This document shows, piece after piece, positions 58,921 through 64,000 of a stretch of 64,000 nt of DNA. Location of the stretch: the NCBI GenBank assembly GCA_045534445.1, contig JAZSJQ010000010.1:13306-77305 (forward strand). The letters run 5' to 3'. The position numbers and the translations under genes were made by a program. The notes below the pieces were generated by a model. It worked only from the letters and a program-made list of their open reading frames with translations, was not told where the DNA came from and searched no databases. The stretch comes from JAISGQ01 sp045534445 (GTDB taxonomy: Bacteria; Bacillota; Clostridia; Oscillospirales; Acutalibacteraceae). Within the stretch, counting starts at the first letter, position 1, and each line of letters opens with the position of its first letter.

Positions 58921-61101
58921 CTACTTCATCTCCTTATTTGCCTCGAGTCTGCTGTGCTTATACTTGTTTCTTCTGAAAAGGAAGTAAAGGAGAATAAGTG
59001 CCGCAACAAATGCGACGACAGTCCATACATTGAATGAGCCTGTTACTATGAACATACCGATCTGGTAAACCATAAGGGACACTGCATATGCAAAGGCTGT
59101 CATGTAGCCGAGAGCGAAGAAGGTCCACTTCGGGCTGTTCATTTCTCTCTTTATTGCGCCCATAGCTGCAAAGCAGGGAGCACAGAGAAGGTTGAATATC
59201 ATGAAGGAGTATGCTGAAAGCTTATTGCTGCCGAAGAACTCCTGACCGATAATAGCGGCATTTCTTGTCATGCCTTCTTCAACCTCTGTCATAAGGTCAA
59301 CACTGCCCGACAGCATTTCGGAAAGTGTGCCGAATACGCCGACTACCTCTTCCTTTGCAACAAGGCCGAGAATAGTTGCAACTGCCGCCTGCCACTTGCC
59401 AAAGCCGAGAGGAGCAAAGATTACTGCTATAAATTCACCGATGACATTGAGGATTGACTTTGAATCGCCGTCGCCGATATAGTGCAGACCGCCTTCAAAG
59501 CTCAGGCTGTTGAGCACCCAGATGATAACGCTGGCAGCAAGAATAACAGTTCCTGCACGTTTTATGAAGTCCCAGCCTCTCTCCCATGTTGCACGAAGTA
59601 CATTCTTAGCAACGGGTGCGTGATATGCGGGCAGCTCCATTACAAAGGTTGCTGCCTCGCCTGCAAAGGGCTTTGTCTTCTTGAGTATCAGACCTGATAC
59701 GATAACAGAGCCGATACCGATAAGATATGCGGAAAGTGCGATAATGGGGCTGTTTCCAAAGAGTGCGCCTGCAATAAGACCGACTATGGGCATCTTTGCA
59801 CCGCAGGGTACAAAGCAGGTGGTCATGACGGTCATTCTGCGGTCTCTCTCCTGCTCGATGGTACGTGATGCCATAACACCCGGTACACCGCAGCCTGAGG
59901 CTACAAGCAGAGGAATAAAGCTCTTTCCGGAAAGTCCGAACTTGCGGAAGAGTCTGTCCATGATAAATGCAATTCTTGACATATATCCGATATCTTCAAG
60001 AATCGAAAGGAGTAGGAAGAGAATAAGCATCTGAGGCACAAATCCCAGAACTGCACCTACACCGCCGACGATACCGTCGGAAACAAGGCTTACAAGCCAG
60101 GATGCACAGCCGATATTCTCAAGGAAAGATGTCACTGCGGGAATTATCCACTCACCGAAAAGGGTGTCGTTCATAAAGCCTACCGTCCAGTCACCGATGG
60201 TTCCTATGGACAGGGTATAAACGCCAAACATTATAAGAACAAAAAGAGGAATTGCAAGAATTCGGTTGGTTGCTACCATGTCTATCTTCTCGGACAGTGT
60301 CTTTTTGCCTGCATTCTTTCTGACATAGCAGCCGTGAAGTATCTTTTCTATGTAGAGATAACGCTCATTGGTGATGATGCTCTCTGCATCGTCGTCCATT
60401 CTGCGCTCTGCTGCCTGAATGTCCTTTTCGATATGTTCAACAAGGCTCTGCTCAATGCCGAGCTTTTCTATTACCCTCTCGTCACGCTCGAAGATCTTTA
60501 TTGCATACCAGCGCTGCTGCTCGTCGGGAAGTCCGTGGACTGCCGCCTCTTCTATGTGTGCTATGGCGTGCTCCACTGTTCCGCAGAAGATATGTCCCGG
60601 CTCTTTGTTGCCCTGCTTTGCAGCTTCTATTGCTGCCTCTGCCGCATCGAAGATTCCGTCGTTCTTAAGTGCGGAAAGCTCAACAACTTTACAGCCAAGA
60701 CGCTGTCCCAGCATTTCGATATCTATCTTGTCGCCGTTTTTGCGGACAATATCCATCATATTGATTGCCACAACAACAGGGATTCCAAGCTCAATAAGCT
60801 GGGTTGTCAGATAGAGATTACGCTCGATGTTGGTGCCGTCTACGATGTTAAGTATGGCTTCGGGTCTTTCATCTACAAGATATTTTCTTGCGACAACCTC
60901 CTCAAGGGTGTATGGCGAAAGAGAATATATGCCCGGAAGGTCGGTTACGATGACTCCGTCGTATTTCTTAAGGTTTCCCTCTTTCTTCTCAACCGTTACG
61001 CCGGGCCAGTTGCCTACGTACTGGTTGGAGCCTGTCAGTGCATTGAACAGCGTAGTTTTACCGCTGTTCGGATTACCTGCAAGTGCAATTCTGATACTCA
61101 T
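58921..61101 (-). CDS. feoB: Ferrous iron transporter FeoB
   Basis: 726 residues from ATG at 61101, AAGGAG 10 bases upstream; the longer form starting at 61173 reads through a terminator. G domain (about 1-165): IALAGNPNSGKTTLFNALTG, TDLPGIYSLSPYTLEE, INMMD. Membrane part with two Gate motifs and SGCGVPGVMASRT, GFVPQMLILFLLLSILED and PCGAKMPIVGLIAG. GTP-dependent uptake of Fe2+ at the cytoplasmic membrane. Confidence 0.97.
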   Translation of the reverse strand: MSIRIALAGNPNSGKTTLFNALTGSNQYVGNWPGVTVEKKEGNLKKYDGVIVTDLPGIYSLSPYTLEEVVARKYLVDERPEAILNIVDGTNIERNLYLTTQLIELGIPVVVAINMMDIVRKNGDKIDIEMLGQRLGCKVVELSALKNDGIFDAAEAAIEAAKQGNKEPGHIFCGTVEHAIAHIEEAAVHGLPDEQQRWYAIKIFERDERVIEKLGIEQSLVEHIEKDIQAAERRMDDDAESIITNERYLYIEKILHGCYVRKNAGKKTLSEKIDMVATNRILAIPLFVLIMFGVYTLSIGTIGDWTVGFMNDTLFGEWIIPAVTSFLENIGCASWLVSLVSDGIVGGVGAVLGFVPQMLILFLLLSILEDIGYMSRIAFIMDRLFRKFGLSGKSFIPLLVASGCGVPGVMASRTIEQERDRRMTVMTTCFVPCGAKMPIVGLIAGALFGNSPIIALSAYLIGIGSVIVSGLILKKTKPFAGEAATFVMELPAYHAPVAKNVLRATWERGWDFIKRAGTVILAASVIIWVLNSLSFEGGLHYIGDGDSKSILNVIGEFIAVIFAPLGFGKWQAAVATILGLVAKEEVVGVFGTLSEMLSGSVDLMTEVEEGMTRNAAIIGQEFFGSNKLSAYSFMIFNLLCAPCFAAMGAIKREMNSPKWTFFALGYMTAFAYAVSLMVYQIGMFIVTGSFNVWTVVAFVAALILLYFLFRRNKYKHSRLEANKEMK

Positions 61102-61122
61102 TATTGTTTTCTCTCCTTGCTG

Positions 61123-61138
61123 ATTAGCTCTCGCTAAC
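61123..61138. promoter_or_regulatory. 16-bp palindrome, copy 1 (feoA-feoB gap)
   Basis: ATTAGC-TCTC-GCTAAC, one of four copies of [AG]TTAG[CT]-N4-GCTAAC around feoAB. It lies between the intergenic terminator and the feoB SD; no -10/-35 is seen next to it. Confidence 0.6.
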
Positions 61139-61152
61139 CTGTCTCTCAAAAA

Positions 61153-61175
61153 ATATGTGGGACTTGCCCACATAT
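61153..61175 (-). terminator. Terminator between feoA and feoB
   Basis: Minus strand: ATATGTGGG with CCCACATAT (61153-61161 and 61167-61175), 5-base loop, then six Ts. A full intrinsic terminator sits between two genes that are usually one operon, so it may attenuate feoB. Confidence 0.75.
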
Positions 61176-61180
61176 ATTAA

Positions 61181-61408
61181 TTACTGCATCTCTACTTCTA
61201 TCATCTCAGCATCTGCCTTGCGAAGTGAAAGCTCGTAACCACGGACTGTAAGCTCCATGGGATCACCCAGAGGCGCTACCTTGCGCACTTTTATGGTTAT
61301 TCCCTTTGTTATGCCCATGTCCATTATTCTGCGCTTTACTGCGCCTTCGCCATTGACCTTCAGCACTCTTGCAGAGTGTCCTACCTTTATGTCCTTAAGT
61401 GTGCTCAT
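61181..61408 (-). CDS. feoA: FeoA iron transport accessory protein
   Basis: 75 residues. DIKVGHSARVLKVNGEGAVKRRIMDMGITKG and PLGDPMELTVRGYELSLRKADAEMI are the SH3-like FeoA domain. Small cytosolic partner of FeoB. Start ATG at 61408 behind AAGGAG. Confidence 0.95.
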   Translation of the reverse strand: MSTLKDIKVGHSARVLKVNGEGAVKRRIMDMGITKGITIKVRKVAPLGDPMELTVRGYELSLRKADAEMIEVEMQ

Positions 61409-61439
61409 TGCAATTTCTCCTTACTATGCAAGGACGTTG

Positions 61440-61455
61440 GTTAGTCCTTGCTAAC
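61440..61455. promoter_or_regulatory. 16-bp palindrome, copy 2 (over feo promoter start)
   Basis: GTTAGT-CCTT-GCTAAC, located just downstream of the feo -10 element, in the classic repressor position covering the start of transcription. Confidence 0.72.
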
Positions 61456-61464
61456 TGCACACAT

Positions 61465-61493
61465 ATAATAGTCTTTCAGGAAAGTTTTGTCAA
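61465..61493 (-). promoter_or_regulatory. Promoter for feoAB
   Basis: Minus strand: -35 TTGACA (61488-61493), 17-base spacer, -10 TATTAT (61465-61470). Confidence 0.75.
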
Positions 61494-61511
61494 GTGATTC
61501 TGATGTTAAAA

Positions 61512-61527
61512 ATTAGCGCAGGCTAAC
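61512..61527. promoter_or_regulatory. 16-bp palindrome, copy 3
   Basis: ATTAGC-GCAG-GCTAAC, upstream of the feo -35. Copies 3 and 4 are inverted relative to each other, making a 15-base perfect inverted repeat (61513-61527 with 61549-61563). Confidence 0.65.
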
Positions 61528-61548
61528 TTTTGGCGTTATGCACCAACG

Positions 61549-61564
61549 GTTAGCCTGCGCTAAC
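61549..61564. promoter_or_regulatory. 16-bp palindrome, copy 4
   Basis: GTTAGC-CTGC-GCTAAC, between the feo promoter and the divergent promoter at 61611; it could control both genes. Confidence 0.65.
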
Positions 61565-61610
61565 GCCTTAATTTGTGCAAGATATGCAGTGAAGCGACGT
61601 TGCATATTGC

Positions 61611-61639
61611 TTGACTCTGCTATTTTAGATTGATATAAT
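61611..61639 (+). promoter_or_regulatory. Promoter for the small membrane protein gene
   Basis: -35 TTGACT (61611-61616), 17-base spacer, -10 TATAAT (61634-61639) with extended TG. One of the best promoters in the window. Confidence 0.8.
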
Positions 61640-61668
61640 TTTTGCATGATATACAGGAGTGAATCAAT

Positions 61669-62073
61669 ATGCATCACAATGAATTTTATCTTATTTTGTT
61701 TCCATGCCTATTTATTGCTGATTATGTTTACAATGCAATATTGGCTTGTTTTATGCGTTCTTCAGATGGAAAAATAAGTTCCGACAGTCGTTTTATTTAT
61801 TCAATGCATTTGAAATCAATGCAATCGCCAGTCTTTTCGCGAATACTGTTTCTCCGCGATTATCGCAAATCCTGTGTATGGCTTGTTTTGGGACAGCTTA
61901 TTAATTTCATATTCGCTGCCTTTTATATATTCATATGTTTGTTTTTCATTGATTTTGCAATAGAACATTCTGTTTTATTCTCTTCAATTCATTTTATTGT
62001 AATGCTTGCAGTAAGCATTATTATTGCTCTTGAACATTTGATAATATTAAATAATGCAGGACAGCTAAAATAA
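61669..62073 (+). CDS. AT-rich membrane protein of unknown function
   Basis: 134 residues, SD CAGGAGT. Three or four helices (about 5-25, 69-95, 98-118). Basic middle with RSSDGKISSDSRFIYSMH and LFLRDYRKSCVWL. No family recognised. Codon use is more AT-rich than neighbours (many ATT, TTT, TTA), suggesting recent arrival. It shares the intergenic region holding the feo palindromes, so a role in metal homeostasis is possible but only inferred. Confidence 0.7.
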   Translation: MHHNEFYLILFPCLFIADYVYNAILACFMRSSDGKISSDSRFIYSMHLKSMQSPVFSRILFLRDYRKSCVWLVLGQLINFIFAAFYIFICLFFIDFAIEHSVLFSSIHFIVMLAVSIIIALEHLIILNNAGQLK

Positions 62074-62109
62074 GGAAAGCCCACATAAAACGTGGGCTTT
62101 CCTTATTTT
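62067..62109. terminator. Bidirectional terminator after the small membrane protein gene
   Basis: Perfect 18-base stem (62067-62084 with 62092-62109), 7-base loop, overlapping the stop codons of both convergent genes. Confidence 0.9.
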
Positions 62110-63425
62110 AAAACCTCAATTTCATTAATACCATAATATTCAAAAAGCCTGAGCATATTCATGTCAATTTTTTCCCCCGAAACCGCTATGGGAATTGCAG
62201 GAGGACAGGACACTGTGGGTGCTCCGCACACTCTGCCAATGGAATTTTCGGCTTTTACTGTTTCCGATGAAGCGAAAAGGGCTTTTCTTACAGAAATCAC
62301 TGTTTCTGCGGTTTTCAGTGATGTAAAGCCATTCTGCTTGTAAGGCATACTGTTCTTTTTCAGTGCACTTTCAAGAGCAAAAAGCTCTTCTTTTGTGTTC
62401 TCGGGAGTGAGCATAAGCACGCAGAAATCAGGATCTGAATATTCGCACTCTATCCCCTCTGTCCGAAGCTTTTCTGCAATGTCATTTCCTGTCATTTCCT
62501 CGGGTGCTTTTATCGTTATCCTCAACGGGTCGGTCTCTTCCGTCTGCCAGCCGTTTGTATTCAGAATCTTTCGGGTACTGCCTATCTGCTTGGTCATAAG
62601 GGAGAGTCGATGAGAATAGTTATCCGAAAGATATCTGTTGCACTCATCGAGAGAGGCAAGGGTCAGATATGACGGACTGGTTGAACCGAACAGCGCCATG
62701 GCTTTTTTCGCGTTTTCCGCAAATGATGCAGGTGCGTTTTTGCTTATGTGGAGATAGGCGCCGCCTGTTAAGACGGGCAGTGTCTTATGAGCTGAGTCAC
62801 AGCAGATATCAGCGCCAAGATCAAGGGGATGCTGTGAGGGAGTAAGGAAGTGCAGATAGGCTCCGTGGGCATTGTCGCAGAGAAGGTAAGTGCCGTATTT
62901 ATGGCACACCTCTGCAAGGGATTTTGTATCTGCCACGTTCCCGAGATAGTCAACTGTCGTTATGTAAACCGCCGCAGGTGGCTCGGGCAGGCTTTGCAGA
63001 GTCCTTTCAAGCCGCTCTGCAGAAATCGGACAGGCGCACAGCGATGCGCTCTCCTCGGGCATGAGCCACACAATGTCAAAATCCAGCAGTGCGGTGGCAT
63101 AGACAAAGACCTTGTGCACATTCCTTGCGGCAACTACCGTTCTGCTTTTGCTTCCGCACACAGCAAGATAAAGCATCGCCCGTATGCACTGGCTGGAGCC
63201 TTCGGTGGAGTAAAGAGTCCTTGCACTGCCGAAAAGCAGAGAGGCATTGCTTTCACTTTCGGCAATGATACCGTCAGCTTCATAAAGGGCATCTGCACCT
63301 TTTACCTCTGTCAGGTCAAGGGATTCACAGCCGAGGAATGAAACGCCTTTGTGTCCCGGCATATGAAAACGTATTTTATTGGATTTTTGATATTCTCTGA
63401 GGAAATCAGCTATGGGTGTTTTCAT
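62103..63425 (-). CDS. Orn/Lys/Arg decarboxylase-family PLP enzyme
   Basis: 440 residues from ATG at 63425 (GAGGA 5 bases upstream). FHMPGHKG at about 23-30 is the family start; SSQCIRAML, VAARNVHKVFVYA, LCDNAHGAYL (Asp of the PLP N1 contact), and DSAHKTLPVLTGGAYLHI with the PLP-binding Lys. The C-terminal domain (about 310-440) has GAPTVSCPPAIPIAVSGE typical of the small YaaO/SpeA-like class. It decarboxylates lysine, arginine or ornithine in relatives. The class is about 450-490 residues, so this copy is complete but short. Confidence 0.92.
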   Translation of the reverse strand: MKTPIADFLREYQKSNKIRFHMPGHKGVSFLGCESLDLTEVKGADALYEADGIIAESESNASLLFGSARTLYSTEGSSQCIRAMLYLAVCGSKSRTVVAARNVHKVFVYATALLDFDIVWLMPEESASLCACPISAERLERTLQSLPEPPAAVYITTVDYLGNVADTKSLAEVCHKYGTYLLCDNAHGAYLHFLTPSQHPLDLGADICCDSAHKTLPVLTGGAYLHISKNAPASFAENAKKAMALFGSTSPSYLTLASLDECNRYLSDNYSHRLSLMTKQIGSTRKILNTNGWQTEETDPLRITIKAPEEMTGNDIAEKLRTEGIECEYSDPDFCVLMLTPENTKEELFALESALKKNSMPYKQNGFTSLKTAETVISVRKALFASSETVKAENSIGRVCGAPTVSCPPAIPIAVSGEKIDMNMLRLFEYYGINEIEVLK

Positions 63426-63449
63426 GTTTTTCCTCACCTGCCTGATCGT

Positions 63450-63723
63450 AAAGTTTTGGTCAAGGAGCGGAGCCCCTTGTTGGGGTTTTGGGATGAAGTC
63501 CCCAACTTTTTATTAATAAAGCCGCCCGATGGGCGGCACAAGAACCCCCGGCGAGTGGTTTCGTGTGCAACCTAACGGTAGCACATAGGCAAACAGTCCA
63601 CCGGACTGTTTGCCTATCTTCCTGCGCTTTGTCTGCAAAAGAGGATTTCGCTCCTTGCGAGGAGCGACTAAAGGCTCTGCCTTTGGATTCCGCCACCTTT
63701 TTCAAAAGGTGGACTGAAACTTT
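63450..63723. repeat. Hairpin-rich non-coding element with imperfect terminal inverted repeats
   Basis: Ends AAAGTTTTGGTC (63450-63461) and GACTGAAACTTT (63712-63723) match in 10 of 12 positions as an inverted repeat. Inside are several hairpins: GCCGCCCGATGGGCGGC (about 63521), AGGCAAACAGTCC with GGACTGTTTGCC (about 63587-63615), CGCTCCTTGCGAGGAGCG (63649-63666), AAAGGCTCTGCCTTT (about 63669-63684), CCACCTTTTTCAAAAGGTGG (63693-63712). No ORF of note. It resembles the repeated extragenic sequences common in Ruminococcaceae; other copies would be needed to prove it. Confidence 0.6.
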
Positions 63724-63728
63724 GCTGT

Positions 63729-64000
63729 TTAGTCGTCCTGTGCAGCAACCTGCATCATGATGGCACATTCGATGCGCTTTTTGAACAGCTCACATCCCGG
63801 CTTATATACGCCGCGGATGCTGCCGGAGGCATGATAGGCGTTCGCCGCGCATGCGCCGGAGCAGTACAGCTTGGCCCAGCAGTCCTTGCACTCCTCGCGC
63901 GCATAGGCATTGCAGGCGCGGAACTCTTCGCGAAGCGCGCCATTGTTCACGCCGTCCCCCATAGCGCCAAGCCGGTATCCCTCGTCGCCCACAAACTGAT
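63729..64000 (-). CDS. SCIFF-maturase-like SPASM-domain protein, C-terminal fragment
   Basis: The last about 90 residues of a protein that runs off the right edge. NAYAREECKDCWAKLYCSGACAANAY is a SPASM-type auxiliary Fe-S cluster set (C-x2-C-x5-C-x3-C), followed by CELFKKRIECAIMM. This is the end of SCIFF peptide maturases (ScfB), radical SAM enzymes that form thioether bonds; other SPASM maturases are possible. Local base composition is clearly richer in G+C than the rest of the window. Confidence 0.75.
   Translation of the reverse strand, partial: QFVGDEGYRLGAMGDGVNNGALREEFRACNAYAREECKDCWAKLYCSGACAANAYHASGSIRGVYKPGCELFKKRIECAIMMQVAAQDD

Noticed and set aside
1..64000. tRNA, rRNA, CRISPR arrays, insertion sequences, phage genes, defence islands
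   Set aside because: None recognised by eye on either strand; the window is otherwise chromosomal housekeeping.

Overview
The window looks like a low-to-mid GC Gram-positive chromosome of the class Clostridia, most likely a Ruminococcus-like member of the Oscillospiraceae. The basis is the conserved spore-formation neighbourhood (SpoVB-like/MazG/HU/RqcP/YabP/YabQ/DivIC/S1 protein), strong Shine-Dalgarno sequences, an archaeal-type phosphoglycerate mutase, Thr-rich linkers and a SCIFF-maturase-like radical SAM end. I see no rRNA, tRNA, CRISPR array, transposase, phage gene or replication origin. Gene assignments rest on motifs I recognise by eye; no database search was run.

Layout. 1-208: 5' end of miaB. 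351-4607: an rpe-rnfC-rnfD-rnfE-rnfA operon that resembles an Rnf ion pump but lacks rnfG and rnfB and the usual cluster-binding cysteines. 4773-12316: a very large cytosolic c-di-GMP enzyme, a GHL10-type glycosidase-like lipoprotein or anchored protein, a DUF1294 membrane protein and a CotH-like lipoprotein. 12363-18123: hpf and the sporulation/cell-division/ribosome-rescue cluster. 18231-26491: a housekeeping run (uridine-kinase-like, HemZ, MBL hydrolase, Dtd, Rel, RecJ). 26697-35541: MarR-DegV, TlpA-CcdA-PlsC, an ABC exporter, ApgM, a cyclase and a second DegV. 35719-39649: an envelope block (VanY, a DUF4358-like lipoprotein, MBOAT and DHHW O-acetylation pair). 39690-43221: AI-2E-type permease, nucleotidyltransferase, PTS EIIC-like protein.

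43345-49449 holds four zinc-ribbon/one-helix/exported-domain proteins around birA and a cardiolipin synthase. 49641-52919: small membrane protein, AEC transporter, histidine phosphatase with a structured leader, RuvX, lipoprotein. 53054-55229: ilvBN. 55357-58667: an ABC transporter followed by its probable two-component system. 58752-61408: feoA-feoB-Cys-rich protein with four copies of a 16-bp palindrome. 61669-63425: a small AT-rich membrane protein gene and an Orn/Lys/Arg-decarboxylase-like gene. 63450-63723 is a hairpin-rich element with imperfect terminal inverted repeats, followed at the right edge by a GC-rich maturase fragment.

The strongest candidates for something undescribed are the stripped-down Rnf-like complex (351-3929), the zinc-ribbon membrane protein family (43345-49449), the palindrome-controlled feo locus with a terminator between feoA and feoB, and the leader at 50943-51100. 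The only gap of about 300 bases without a gene is 63426-63728, filled by the repeat element.
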